A stretch of 56,207 bases of DNA from CAZOEL01 sp964578835 (GCA_964578835.1 CAZOEL010000045.1:1-56207); one strand, 5' to 3'. Positions 35,235-43,801 are shown, counted from the first letter of the stretch. A program made the numbers and translations. The notes: generated from the sequence alone by a model not told the origin.

Positions 35235-35270
35235 GTAGGGTGGGTTGAGCGATAGCGAAACCCAACCTAC
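35235..35270. repeat. GTAGGGTGGGTT-type hairpin repeat
   Basis: GTAGGGTGGGTT (35235-35246) pairs with AACCCAACCTAC (35259-35270) with a single G-T wobble and a 12-nt loop. I know this GTAGGGTGGGTT...AACCCAACCTAC pattern as a dispersed repeat in many unrelated bacterial genomes. Confidence 0.8.
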
Positions 35271-35333
35271 GCCTGCATCGGCTCCTTGATTCAACAGCAT
35301 GGAGGGAGAGGGCAGGGGGGATCCTCTTTATAG

Positions 35334-35372
35334 AAGAATACTTCCCTCAATTTCTAAAGAATACTTCCCTCA
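35334..35372. repeat. 16-bp direct repeat AAGAATACTTCCCTCA
   Basis: Two identical copies at 35334-35349 and 35357-35372 (23-nt period). The second runs straight into the CCCTCTCCCT palindrome. Confidence 0.75.
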
Positions 35373-35378
35373 CCCCGA

Positions 35379-35399
35379 CCCTCTCCCTGAGGGAGAGGG
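35379..35399. repeat. CCCTCTCCCT-G-AGGGAGAGGG palindrome
   Basis: A perfect 10-bp inverted repeat with a one-base centre. A half copy lies at 35185-35199 beyond the nrdJ stop. Confidence 0.8.
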
Positions 35400-35585
35400 G
35401 GCCCGCTTCCACTGGAAGAAACGATGTTGGCGGTCCACTAGATTGCTCATCTTATTGTTGAAGTGCGAACATTGAACAGCGTTCCTCCCTCTGAAGCTCA
35501 CCGGAGAGGTTGAAATAGCCCTTTGAAGACGATCTCTCTTTGCGGGCTCTGCGAGCTTCGGGGAGAGATCGGCCAAGTCAAGCTT

Positions 35586-36263
35586 ATGCCTTGTCCCGAG
35601 GAATGGGATCTCAGTCCCGAAGAAGCAACGGCGCTCCAGCGAAAGCTCGCCGGCAGCGTCCGGATACAGCCTCTGTCGGATTCATTTGAAGTCATTGGCG
35701 CCTCCGACATTGGCTACGTCCCGGCTGTGGATCGGCTGGTCGCCGTGATGCTGACTTTCAAGTGGCCCAGCCTCGAGCCCTTGGAATCGGTTCATGCGGT
35801 GGCCCCAATCCTTTTCCCTTATATTCCGGGCCTTCTTTCTTTTAGGGAAGTTCCTCCCCTACTTCAGGCTTTCCGCAAGCTGAAGACCCCTCCGGATGTC
35901 CTGCTGTGCGATGGTCAGGGAATAGCGCACCCGAGAAAGCTCGGCCTCGCTTCTCATATGGGATTGTGCCTCGACATTCCGACTGTTGGATGCGCCAAGA
36001 AAAGGCTCTGCGGCAAGCACGATCCGGTTCCCGAATCGAAGGGCAGTTACGAGAATCTTTTCTTTAGGAAAGAAGTAGTAGGCTATGTTTATCGCTCCAG
36101 AGACCGAGTGAAGCCCGTCTACATTTCCCCTGGCCACCTGGCGGACCTTGAGACTTCGAAGGCGATTATAGAGCGCTGTCTTGGCCGCTTCAGACTTCCA
36201 GAGCCGCTGCGGCAGGCTCATCAGCAGGCGACTCGCCTGCGCCGGGATCTCATCGCTCCTTGA
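35586..36263 (+). CDS. nfi: Endonuclease V
   Basis: A 225-residue deaminated-base repair endonuclease that cleaves DNA next to deoxyinosine. Family blocks are GASDIGYV (with the metal-binding Asp), YIPGLLSFREVPPLLQAF, LCDGQGIAHPRKLGLASHMG and TVGCAKKRLCG; the following YRSRDRVKPVYISPGH is also typical. Length matches bacterial Nfi. The frame could begin at a TTG at 35523 (GGAGAGG 12 nt before it), adding a 21-residue N-terminus with three Cys not usual in the family, so ATG 35586 is preferred although its ribosome-binding site is weak. It converges on the spermidine-synthase-like gene. Confidence 0.92.
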   Translation: MPCPEEWDLSPEEATALQRKLAGSVRIQPLSDSFEVIGASDIGYVPAVDRLVAVMLTFKWPSLEPLESVHAVAPILFPYIPGLLSFREVPPLLQAFRKLKTPPDVLLCDGQGIAHPRKLGLASHMGLCLDIPTVGCAKKRLCGKHDPVPESKGSYENLFFRKEVVGYVYRSRDRVKPVYISPGHLADLETSKAIIERCLGRFRLPEPLRQAHQQATRLRRDLIAP

Positions 36264-36272
36264 TGGTCTTCA

Positions 36273-37745
36273 TCAATCGAATACCGTCACATAACGATCT
36301 ACTGGCGCAAAGTCATCGGTAAGCACCGGTATGTCGTCAGGAATGGGCTCTGTCCAGCGGTGGGCTAGAAGGCTTTGAATCTCGGGACGTCTGCTCGTAA
36401 ACGATGGCTTTGTCTGGGATTTCAATGCGACCAGCATGATGTTCTGCCATGGCGCGCCGTCTCCGGGAAAGCCTACCGGAAATAGATACACCTGCGGGAA
36501 GACCGCCTTGAAGGTTGCGTGCTCCGCTCTGAGAAAACGCCCCTTTTCTCCCTCTATGGCCGATAAAATATTAATCAGAGCAACGCCGTCGTCCTCCAGC
36601 GCATCGTGCAGGAGCCGCACGGTTTCGATAGTGCTCAGGTGGAAGGGGATGGAATAGTATGAGCTGAAGGTGTCGCCGAGGATGACATCGTACTTTTTGT
36701 CGTTCCTGTTGAGAAACGTCCTTGCATCTTCATGATGAATGGCGAGCCGTGGAGAATCTTCCAGGGCGAAGAATCGCCGGGCGATTTCCGTGACTTTTGG
36801 ATCGATCTCGACAACATCCATCTGTATTCCAGGATAATTTTTCAAGGCGTACTTGGGAAATGAGTAGCCCCCGCCGCCGAGCATGAGCGCTGTTTTCAGG
36901 TTGGGCTTGAAATGAGTCGCCATTTTGTAAAACTTGGTGTAGCTGCTCGCAAGCTCCACATGATCGTCGAGATACATGGACGACTGCCTTCCGCGGGGAT
37001 TTGTCACCATAACCTGAACGAGCTTGCCGGTTCTCTCATCCGTTGTCTTGTAGACGAGTATGCGATTGTAGTCGGTGTCAATGTCGTGGAGGCCAAGACC
37101 TTCGAGATATGCATCGTAAGCGCTTGCGCCAAATAAGAGCAGGATGAAGAGTCCGAGAGCCGAAAGCTTGATCCGCCTGTCTTCCATCGAGGCCAGCAGG
37201 GAAGTTACGACAAGGACTGCGGACATGACAAGGAGGATGTTGGTGCTGCCGAAAAAAGCGATGAGAAAGAATCCGGCGAAAAAGGTTCCAAAAATGCTCC
37301 CCATGGTGGAGATGGCGTATAGGCTTCCGACTGTGCTCCCGGAACTTTGCAGATTATTTATCTTGAGCTTGACAGCGTAAGGGGAAACCATGCCGAGCAA
37401 TGTGCTCGGCGGGGCGAAAAGAAAAATCGTCGCGGCGGTGGACGCCACGTGCACGTTGCCGCCATGCTCTTGCAAGAAGCCTAAAATCATGGACTTGGAG
37501 ACAGCTATGAGAGCTACGAAAAAAGAGGCAAGCAGGATAATAACGGATAGAGCCTTGTAGGTGGGCTTTACATCCGCGAGCTTTCCACCCCACCAATAAC
37601 CGAGGCTGAGACAGCCTAGGATGACGCCAATCAGGCTCGTCCATACAACAATGGAAGTGCCGAGATATGGGGCGAGAATCCGCGACCCGACCATCTCGAT
37701 CACCATCACTACGGCGCCGCAAATAAAGACGATGACTTCCAGCAT
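36273..37745 (-). CDS. Membrane-fused spermidine synthase-like protein
   Basis: A 490-residue protein with about seven membrane helices in residues 1-215, starting GAVVMVIEMVGSRILAPYLG, then a soluble Rossmann methyltransferase-like domain. The latter has LMLGGGGYSFPKYA, the acidic VVEIDPKV and GDTFSSYYSIPFHLST, matching the polyamine synthase fold of fused MFS/SpeE proteins. The usual DDGxxQ... substrate motif is present only as SMYLDDHVE. Whether it makes polyamines from decarboxylated SAM is uncertain; no SpeD gene is nearby. It lies 144 nt downstream of the methylmalonyl-CoA mutase small chain, on the same strand, with a hairpin between. Confidence 0.82.
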   Translation of the reverse strand: MLEVIVFICGAVVMVIEMVGSRILAPYLGTSIVVWTSLIGVILGCLSLGYWWGGKLADVKPTYKALSVIILLASFFVALIAVSKSMILGFLQEHGGNVHVASTAATIFLFAPPSTLLGMVSPYAVKLKINNLQSSGSTVGSLYAISTMGSIFGTFFAGFFLIAFFGSTNILLVMSAVLVVTSLLASMEDRRIKLSALGLFILLLFGASAYDAYLEGLGLHDIDTDYNRILVYKTTDERTGKLVQVMVTNPRGRQSSMYLDDHVELASSYTKFYKMATHFKPNLKTALMLGGGGYSFPKYALKNYPGIQMDVVEIDPKVTEIARRFFALEDSPRLAIHHEDARTFLNRNDKKYDVILGDTFSSYYSIPFHLSTIETVRLLHDALEDDGVALINILSAIEGEKGRFLRAEHATFKAVFPQVYLFPVGFPGDGAPWQNIMLVALKSQTKPSFTSRRPEIQSLLAHRWTEPIPDDIPVLTDDFAPVDRYVTVFD

Positions 37746-37843
37746 CGAGAACCTCCTTGAAAGTGTTGATGCGCAGCTCTCCCAAAGAGGTTACACCGAA
37801 TGCGCTACGAAGGCCAATGCTAATTGCGGCTGTTTTGTGACGT

Positions 37844-37880
37844 TGGATGTTGGACGCCGGAAGCTGGCGTCCAGCATCCA
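37844..37880. repeat. Hairpin TGGATGTTGGACGCC/GGCGTCCAGCATCCA
   Basis: 15-nt arms (37844-37858 with 37866-37880) pair with one G-T wobble across a 7-nt loop. It lies 10 nt beyond the stop of the mutase small chain. No T tract in minus reading, so it looks like a dispersed palindrome rather than a terminator. Confidence 0.8.
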
Positions 37881-37889
37881 GGATTGGGG

Positions 37890-38297
37890 CTAATTCCTGT
37901 TTGCGACATTGGCTCGGATGAATTCAACGATGCTGGAAGTCGAGGCTCCAGGGCCGAAAATCTCGGCAATGCCGCTGTTTTTCAAGATCTCAACATCTTC
38001 AAACGGAATAATGCCCCCGCCGACAACGAGAATGTCGTCCATGCCCTTTTCCTTGAGGAGTTGGACAACCTTGGGGAAAAAGTAGTTGTGAACGCCTGAA
38101 AGGCTGCTGAGACCGATGACATCGGCATCTTCCTGGAGGGCCGTTTCTACGATCATCTCCGGCGTTTGCCTCAGCCCCGTATAGACGACCTCCATTCCTG
38201 CTTCGGCGAATATTCTGGAAAGGAGCTTAGCCCCTCTGTCATGTCCATCGAGACCGGGCTTAGCCACGATGATCTTTATCTTTCTTTCTGTAGCCAT
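37890..38297 (-). CDS. Methylmalonyl-CoA mutase, B12-binding small chain
   Basis: A 135-residue stand-alone cobalamin-binding domain. KPGLDGHDRGAK carries the DxHxxG motif with His19 as the lower-axial cobalt ligand; GLSSLSGVHNYFFP and VVGGGIIPFEDVEIL are the other fold markers. It pairs with the catalytic chain encoded 72 nt upstream. Together they interconvert succinyl-CoA and methylmalonyl-CoA, the key step of propionate formation or oxidation. ATG 38297 (GGAGGT nine nt upstream) is chosen over a TTG three codons earlier. No epimerase or MeaB-type GTPase gene is adjacent. Confidence 0.9.
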   Translation of the reverse strand: MATERKIKIIVAKPGLDGHDRGAKLLSRIFAEAGMEVVYTGLRQTPEMIVETALQEDADVIGLSSLSGVHNYFFPKVVQLLKEKGMDDILVVGGGIIPFEDVEILKNSGIAEIFGPGASTSSIVEFIRANVANRN

Positions 38298-38369
38298 GAG
38301 ATGCAAACCTCCACCTTCACGATCGAGGAAATGAGCGGAATCGATGCGCCGCTAGAGAGAAAACAAGCC

Positions 38370-40052
38370 TTAGACGAATTCTTTCGGCCTGTATTCCCCA
38401 TAGATCTCTCTCCATACATCGCAGATCTCGCCGACCGTCGCTCTTGCTTTGACGGCGTTTATGACCGCGGGCATGACATTTTCCGATGTTTTGGATATTT
38501 CCCTCAAATTATCGAGAGCCTGCTTCCATGCGCTCTGATCCCTCTTGGCCCTGAGCTTCTTTAGCTTCTGCGCCTCGGCTTCTCCCACCGACATGTCCAC
38601 TCTCAGCAGGTTAGTCGGCGGCGGCTCCTCCATGGTGTATCTGTTGATTCCTACATAGACCCGCTCACCGCTCTCGATTTCCTTCTGAAACCTGTAGGCG
38701 CTGTTTTGGATCTCCTTCTGGATATATCCCTGCTCGATGGCTGTGAGGGTGCCGCCCATTTCGTCTATCTTCTTTATGTACTCGTCTATTTCCGCTTCGA
38801 TTCTATCGGTCATGGCTTCGACGAAATAGCTTCCGGCAAAGGGGTCGATCGAATCCGCCGCGCCGCTTTCCTCGGCGACGATCTGCTGCGTTCTCAGCGC
38901 AACGGTAACCGCCTGCTGTGTGGGCAGACAGAGCGCCTCATCGTAGGAATTGGTGTGGAGGGACTGACATCCGCCGAGGGCTGCGGCATAAGCCTGGAGA
39001 GCCACTCGGACGATGTTGTTCAGTGGCTGTTGCGCTGTCAGAGTGACGCCTCCCGTCTGCACATGGTAGCGCATCATCATGGATCTGGGGTCCTTCGAGC
39101 CGAACCGTTCTTTCATTACTCTCGCCCAATAGCGTCTTCCCGCTCGGAATTTGGCGACCTCTTCGAGAACGTTTGTGAAAGCGTTGAAGAAAAAGCTGAG
39201 TCTCGGGGCGAAGGCGTCCACCGCCATTCCTCTCTCCACGCAGGCTTGGACGTAGGCTATGCCGTCGGCTATGGTGAAGGCCATTTCCTGGCCGGCCGTG
39301 GAGCCGGCTTCTCTAATGTGGTAGCCGCTGATGCTAATCGTGTTCCACTTGGGCACATTCTTGAAGCAGTAGTCGATCAGGTCGACCGTGAGTCTCATGC
39401 TCGCCTTGGGAGGGTATATGTACTGGCCCCTAACCGTTATTTCCTTGAGAACGTCGTTTTGAACCGTCCCTCCCACTTTATCGAAGGAGGCTCCCTGTTC
39501 TTCTGCAATCGCCAGGTACATGGCGAGAAGAACGGTCGCCGGAGCGTTGATGGTCATTGACGTCGTAACTTTGTCGAGAGGGATCTCATCGAAGAGGACT
39601 CTCATGTCCTCTATGGAATCAATGGCCACCCCGACCTTGCCGACCTCTCCCATGGAAAGGGGATGATCGCTGTCGTAGCCCGCCTGCGTGGGCAGATCGA
39701 AAGCGACGCTAAGCCCCGTCTGTCCCTGTTGGAGGAGATAACGATACCTTGCGTTGCTCTCCTTAGCGCTGCCGAATCCGGCATATTGACGCATGGTCCA
39801 GAACCGGCCCCGGTACATGGTGGGCTGAACGCCGCGTGTGAAAGGGTACTCGCCGGGAAATCCAAGATCTTCGGCATAATCAAGTCCCTGTATGTCGACT
39901 GGGGTGTAGAGTCTTTCAACCGGTATGCCCGAGATGCTCGTGAAGGTTTCCTTCCTTTCGGGCGAGCGTGAGAGCGTTTTCTTGATCGTTCCTTCCTCCC
40001 ATTTCGCTTTGTCGGCTTTGATTTTTTCCAGTTCCTTTTCGTCGATCATCAT
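38370..40052 (-). CDS. Methylmalonyl-CoA mutase, catalytic large chain
   Basis: A 560-residue TIM-barrel subunit of the two-gene type of mutase (the B12 domain is separate). Family strings are YPFTRGVQPTMYRGRFWTMR, GLSVAFDLPTQAGYDSDHP, the 'TTSMTINAPA' element and HTNSYDEALCLPTQQAV. The YHVQTGGVTLTAQQP stretch is near the active site. It converts methylmalonyl-CoA and succinyl-CoA using adenosylcobalamin supplied by the small chain. ATG 40052 is followed by a second Met; an AATGGAGTG run lies just upstream. Malate dehydrogenase precedes it on the same strand, suggesting linkage to the succinate-propionate route. Confidence 0.93.
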   Translation of the reverse strand: MMIDEKELEKIKADKAKWEEGTIKKTLSRSPERKETFTSISGIPVERLYTPVDIQGLDYAEDLGFPGEYPFTRGVQPTMYRGRFWTMRQYAGFGSAKESNARYRYLLQQGQTGLSVAFDLPTQAGYDSDHPLSMGEVGKVGVAIDSIEDMRVLFDEIPLDKVTTSMTINAPATVLLAMYLAIAEEQGASFDKVGGTVQNDVLKEITVRGQYIYPPKASMRLTVDLIDYCFKNVPKWNTISISGYHIREAGSTAGQEMAFTIADGIAYVQACVERGMAVDAFAPRLSFFFNAFTNVLEEVAKFRAGRRYWARVMKERFGSKDPRSMMMRYHVQTGGVTLTAQQPLNNIVRVALQAYAAALGGCQSLHTNSYDEALCLPTQQAVTVALRTQQIVAEESGAADSIDPFAGSYFVEAMTDRIEAEIDEYIKKIDEMGGTLTAIEQGYIQKEIQNSAYRFQKEIESGERVYVGINRYTMEEPPPTNLLRVDMSVGEAEAQKLKKLRAKRDQSAWKQALDNLREISKTSENVMPAVINAVKARATVGEICDVWREIYGEYRPKEFV

Positions 40053-40086
40053 TCACTCCATTCCAAGTTTTATCGGGATGGGTCAG

Positions 40087-40132
40087 ATGCGCATTTTCAA
40101 TATGCGCCGACTCGCTTGCGCCAGAGGCGCAA
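40087..40132. repeat. Two small hairpins between mdh and mutase
   Basis: GCGCAT (40089-40094) pairs with ATGCGC (40102-40107), and TTGCGCC-AGA-GGCGCAA (40116-40132) is a perfect 7-bp hairpin. No T tract follows in minus reading. They may attenuate or stabilise the mdh transcript. Confidence 0.5.
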
Positions 40133-40159
40133 AGAGATGAAATGTGCAAGATCCTCGAT

Positions 40160-41143
40160 CTAAAGCTTAATATCTGTAACCAAGCTCCTTACCGATTGCA
40201 CGGATTTGTCAAACATCTCTTTTTCTTCCGGGGTCAAATCGATTTCGATGACTTTCTCGACTCCGGCGCAGCCAAGCATTGCGGGCACGCCGACGAAGTA
40301 TCCGCCTACCCCGTATTCTTTATCACAGTAGGCGGCGCAAGGAAGGACGCGTTTCTGGTCGCCCAGAATCGCTTCTGCCATCTGGACGGTTGCTGCGGAA
40401 GGAGCGTAATAGGCGCTTCCCGTCTTGAGGAGATTCACGATTTCGCCGCCGCCGTTGCGCGTTCGGTTAACGAGCGCCTCAATGCGATCCGGAGGCAAGA
40501 GCTCCGGTATGGGAACTCCTGAAACCGTCGTGTAGCGAGGCAGAGGGACCATTGTGTCTCCGTGCCCGCCCAGTACAAAAGCTTGAATGTCTTTTACCGA
40601 GACTCCAAGCTCCATCGAGATAAAGGTCCGGAATCTTGCTGAATCCAGCACGCCGGCCATTCCCATTACGCGATTCGCCGGAAACCCGCTCACTTTGTGC
40701 GCGACATAGACCATGGCGTCCAGGGGATTGGAAACCACTATCAAAAAAGCATCGGGGGAATACCGCGCGACCTGTTTGGCGACTTCCTTCACGATATCTG
40801 TGTTCATCGCGAGCAGATCATCGCGGCTCATTCCCGGCTTACGAGTCAAGCCTGCGGTTATTATCACCAGATCGGATTCAGCAGTCGGTTCGTAGCTGCT
40901 GGTGCCGATTATATTGACATCGAAGCCCTCGAGCGGACTGGCTTCGAGAAGATCGAGGGCTTTCCCCTGGGCCAGTCCTTCGAGGACATCGACAAGGACG
41001 ACATCGGCAAGCTCCTTGAGGGCTATCCAATGGGCAGTCGTTGCGCCGACGAAGCCGGCTCCAACCACTGTTATTTTCTTTCTGATCTTGCAGACGGTAG
41101 TTGTAGATCTAGCTCTAATCTTACAAATGTCTAAGGTAGCCAT
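40160..41143 (-). CDS. mdh: Malate dehydrogenase (NAD-dependent)
   Basis: A 327-residue LDH/MDH-family enzyme. The nucleotide fold begins KITVVGAGFVGATTAHW; Asp52 after the second strand favours NAD. The MDH-type active-site segment TRKPGMSRDDLL supplies Arg101 and Arg107, and GGHGDTMVPLPRYTTVSG the catalytic His. It oxidises malate to oxaloacetate in the cytoplasm. The N-terminus is about 22 residues longer than usual; the ATG at 41143 has AAAGGA about 11 nt upstream, and no later Met or Val start near the fold is better supported. It is the first gene of a probable mdh-mutase transcription unit. Confidence 0.92.
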   Translation of the reverse strand: MATLDICKIRARSTTTVCKIRKKITVVGAGFVGATTAHWIALKELADVVLVDVLEGLAQGKALDLLEASPLEGFDVNIIGTSSYEPTAESDLVIITAGLTRKPGMSRDDLLAMNTDIVKEVAKQVARYSPDAFLIVVSNPLDAMVYVAHKVSGFPANRVMGMAGVLDSARFRTFISMELGVSVKDIQAFVLGGHGDTMVPLPRYTTVSGVPIPELLPPDRIEALVNRTRNGGGEIVNLLKTGSAYYAPSAATVQMAEAILGDQKRVLPCAAYCDKEYGVGGYFVGVPAMLGCAGVEKVIEIDLTPEEKEMFDKSVQSVRSLVTDIKL

Positions 41144-41827
41144 AGCAACAGAATCCTTTCATGAGTTTGAAGTGAGTTATCGACCGAACTGTTTCCGAGT
41201 CCTGGCCTTCAAATGGCCGGGATGCACGGCGACGGTGGACTCCCGCCTCATGCATTGCATGAATCTTTAGCCTGTGCTGCAATGGTTGGATCTGCTCGTG
41301 ACGGCCCCCGCACGTTCCATCCTGCGGCTTGGAGGAGCGGTTAGACCTGAAAAAAGAACTTTGACAAGCGTGCTGCTTCATGAGGATGAGTTTAGCCGCA
41401 TCTGCTTCAGCTGAAACGCAAATCCTACACCCCGAGAAGATGCTCAACCCATGGATCTTCCCGGAAAAGCCAACAATAATACAATCTCCGTTGAAATTTG
41501 GGCTGATTATATGGGCGCCCCCTATCTTTTTGCAAGCGCTTTGAACAATTCCTTTTCCGGTACTGGAAATAGCCGCTTCGCAATAGCTTGTCAGCGTGAA
41601 GCGGCGCGGCCAGGGCCTTGCCCATGAGGGCTGATTAGGACTTCGTGGCATTCGCGCCGGGGTAGTCCCGTAATACGGCAGGGCCGTGATGAGCTAGATC
41701 CGCGCCTCGTTCCCAGGCGTAAAACGTCAGTCAAAAAGATAAGAGGCGGGAAGGCTCCTGTCTCCTGCCCCGGATCTTTTGTCTTTTCCGAAGATGTGGG
41801 ATCGTTCCGTCCAGCGCAAAAATTGCC
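41144..41827. other. Large unexplained region upstream of mdh
   Basis: About 680 nt with no recognised gene. A minus-strand frame of 176 codons (41121-41651) and a plus-strand frame starting ATG 41453 exist but neither has a ribosome-binding site or family motifs. CCGTA-A-TACGG (near 41672-41682) is a small palindrome, and the GC-rich run 41600-41720 looks structured. The region may hold an RNA or decayed coding sequence. Confidence 0.4.
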
Positions 41828-42310
41828 CTATTTGAACCGCTCATCCGATCTCAGCTCTTTCATGTCATCTACTTTACCGGAAAACCAGCCAATTTTCGTC
41901 GTGCTTCGCGCATCTATTTCCGGAATATAGGGTTTGATGTCCAAAAGCGGAGTCCCATCAACAACATCTACGTCTTCTATGTGTATTAGCGCGCCTTCTA
42001 TTCTCTTGAGCTTCACAACGGAGATTCCTATGGGGTTTGGACGCTTGGGCGCACGCGTGGCGAAAACGCCGTGTAAGCGGTCATCAAGAAAAGGTTTTAC
42101 CTCCAGAGCGTAGCCCTCGCTCAGATGAAAGTGATAGATCAGTATGAGGTGAGAAAAGCCATCCAGGTCTTTGAGGCCTTCCATTAAATTCGGATTCAGC
42201 TCGATAGAGCCGGATACCCCCTCTGCGGCTTTCGCCTGGATGGGCATTCCGCCGATCTCCTTGAATGGAGATCGGATAACGCCAATGGGAATATAGGAGA
42301 TCTGCTTCAT
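41828..42310 (-). CDS. TrmO/TsaA-like tRNA methyltransferase family protein
   Basis: A 160-residue single-domain protein of the TsaA/TrmO (YaeB-like) beta-barrel family. Motifs are YIPIGVIRSPF at the N-terminus, DGFSHLILIYHFHLS, VFATRAPKRPNPIGISVVKL and the TPLLDIKPYIPEID block. The family member TrmO methylates N6-threonylcarbamoyladenosine-37 in tRNA with SAM. It lacks the C-terminal domain found in the longer E. coli protein, as in many anaerobes. ATG 42310 (GGAT 9 nt upstream) is preferred to a frame opening 35 codons earlier whose extra N-terminus does not match the family. It is divergent from the ModE-like gene. Confidence 0.82.
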   Translation of the reverse strand: MKQISYIPIGVIRSPFKEIGGMPIQAKAAEGVSGSIELNPNLMEGLKDLDGFSHLILIYHFHLSEGYALEVKPFLDDRLHGVFATRAPKRPNPIGISVVKLKRIEGALIHIEDVDVVDGTPLLDIKPYIPEIDARSTTKIGWFSGKVDDMKELRSDERFK

Positions 42311-42557
42311 AATCGGATCCTTTTCGGCGAATGTGAACGATGAGTGCAAGGCGGTTTCCATGAAATAAAGACTCTGATTGAAGATGGGCGAGCCATCGCT
42401 ATTGACGACCAGCAATGATATGGGTAGGGTATGATTTAGTCAAGGCAGGGGTGATCCATAGCCTCATTGCAGATCGCAGGGCTTTCCCGGTGTGCAATGC
42501 GTGAGCTATTGAATGGATGGGCGTTAACGACGGATGCAATTTTTTAATGGGAGAATA

Positions 42558-42962
42558 ATGAGGATGACCGCAAAGCCTCGATCGCTCGTTGTAAAGTCCA
42601 GGGTGTGGATTGAAGATGATAAAGGAAAAGTAGTATTCGGCGCCGGCCGCCTCAACATTCTCATTGCGGTTGCCGAGCATGGCTCCATCCTTGCCGCTTC
42701 GAAGGCTCTGGGCATGAGCTACCGCGCCGTTTGGGGCAAGATAAAGGCCACGGAAGATCGTCTTGGATATCCGTTGCTCATGAAGCGCCTTGGCGGTTCT
42801 CATGGTGGAGGGTCTGAGTTGACGCCCATTGCGAAGAGCCTGATCGAGAGGTTTCGCCATCTCGATAACCTGATGAAAACGACTGCCGATACCCTCTTCC
42901 AGGGGGTTTTTATGGACGCTTTAGGCGATATGAATTCTGCGGCATCCGAGGATGGCAAATGA
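42558..42962 (+). CDS. ModE-like LysR-type winged-helix regulator (no molybdate domain)
   Basis: A 134-residue DNA-binding protein. VWIEDDKGKVVFGAGRLNIL leads into the winged helix-turn-helix with AVAEHGSILAASKALGMSYR and AVWGKIKATEDRLGYPLLMK, then GGSHGGGSELTPIAKSLIER. This is the N-terminal domain of ModE, which controls molybdate uptake and molybdoenzyme genes; the molybdate-sensing C-terminal domains are missing, as in many short ModE relatives. Three molybdoenzyme genes occur in this window but are far away. GGGAG precedes the ATG at 42558 closely; ATG 42564 is the alternative start. Confidence 0.82.
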   Translation: MRMTAKPRSLVVKSRVWIEDDKGKVVFGAGRLNILIAVAEHGSILAASKALGMSYRAVWGKIKATEDRLGYPLLMKRLGGSHGGGSELTPIAKSLIERFRHLDNLMKTTADTLFQGVFMDALGDMNSAASEDGK

Positions 42963-43117
42963 AAGTTCCCCCTTAAAGAAGAAGTGCTTCATTGTTAGAC
43001 TGTTGCCGCTTGGACGGCTCGCCTCCCGCCCGCTCTTGGCGTTTTTGTGAAGGCGTGCGTCTTGGACCGTTTATACGAATCCGCCCGTATGAGCCAGGGC
43101 AAAGGATTCCTGGATTT

Positions 43118-43612
43118 ATGGAAGAATATTACAAGATCCTGGGCATCTCGCAAGATGCGTCCGCTGAGGAAATCAGACAAGCGTATCACGATCTCATCAG
43201 AGTGTGGAATCCGGACCGCTTTTCCGATGACAAAAGGCTGCAGGAAAAGGCTAAGCGCAAGCTGAATGAGATCATCTCCGCCTATACTGCGATAGCGACA
43301 TCTCGAATTGAGTTCAAACCTCAGCCGCTTACCATAGAAGCCGGAAAAACGCCCTGTTACTCCAGCCCCGTTCGGCCTGTTGTGGCGCAAAAAGGGCTCG
43401 GAAGAGCTGCGGAAAAGAAAAGCAAAGCCGTCGACGAATCTGATGAGGCCCTCGCGTTCGCCTCCAAAATGCTCCGCACGATGCTCGTCGCTTTCCTTAT
43501 CGCTCTTCCCGTTTCTCTCTACTTCTTTGTAACCCGCGGCGGTTTCTCCGCAATAGCCTCCTTTGTCGTCATTCTGGCGGTCGTAATCCCATTCATGTTG
43601 AAAAGAAGATGA
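43118..43612 (+). CDS. J-domain membrane protein with NPD in place of HPD
   Basis: A 164-residue protein. Residues 1-60 form a J domain (EEYYKILGISQDASAEEIRQ), but the invariant HPD is Asn31-Pro32-Asp33 (VWNPDRF). Since the His is needed to stimulate Hsp70 ATPase, it may not act as a normal co-chaperone. A linker follows, then two hydrophobic helices (about 122-160) that would anchor it in the membrane, with the J domain in the cytoplasm. ATG 43118 has AAAGGA 11 nt upstream; the frame extends 42 codons upstream through sequence without J-domain relation. No Hsp70 gene is next to it. Confidence 0.75.
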   Translation: MEEYYKILGISQDASAEEIRQAYHDLIRVWNPDRFSDDKRLQEKAKRKLNEIISAYTAIATSRIEFKPQPLTIEAGKTPCYSSPVRPVVAQKGLGRAAEKKSKAVDESDEALAFASKMLRTMLVAFLIALPVSLYFFVTRGGFSAIASFVVILAVVIPFMLKRR

Positions 43613-43740
43613 TGCTGCATCAAGAGCAAAGAGCAATCCTTAGCTCCCGCTTATTCGTGAGACGTTATTGTTCTTATGGCATTAGCTTAGAATCTATTCA
43701 TTTTTATTGAAACCACCATGTTAGTATGCTACCTCAGTTC

Positions 43741-43763
43741 GACGGGAAATATCCCTTCCCGTC
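43741..43763 (+). promoter_or_regulatory. Hairpin upstream of manC
   Basis: GACGGGAA (43741-43748) pairs perfectly with TTCCCGTC (43756-43763) across a 7-nt loop, 38 nt before the manC start. It lacks a T tract. It may be a terminator relic of the J-domain gene or a leader structure. Confidence 0.4.
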
Positions 43764-43801
43764 ATAACCGATTCCAGTCACTTTAATTTGGGGAGTAACA
43801 A

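Larger units (their letters stand above)
35147..35585. other. Repeat-rich intergenic region between nrdJ and endonuclease V
   Basis: About 440 nt composed mostly of repeats. It includes CCCTCTCCCTGAGGG at 35185-35199 and again inside 35379-35399, a GTAGGGTGGGTT hairpin, and a 16-bp direct repeat. The shared CCCTCTCCCTGAGGG copies bound a 200-nt segment, which suggests an insertion of a small element. No gene is seen. Confidence 0.6.

Noticed and set aside
41121..41651. 176-codon minus-strand frame before mdh
   Set aside because: It overlaps the mdh start and shows no motif or ribosome-binding site.
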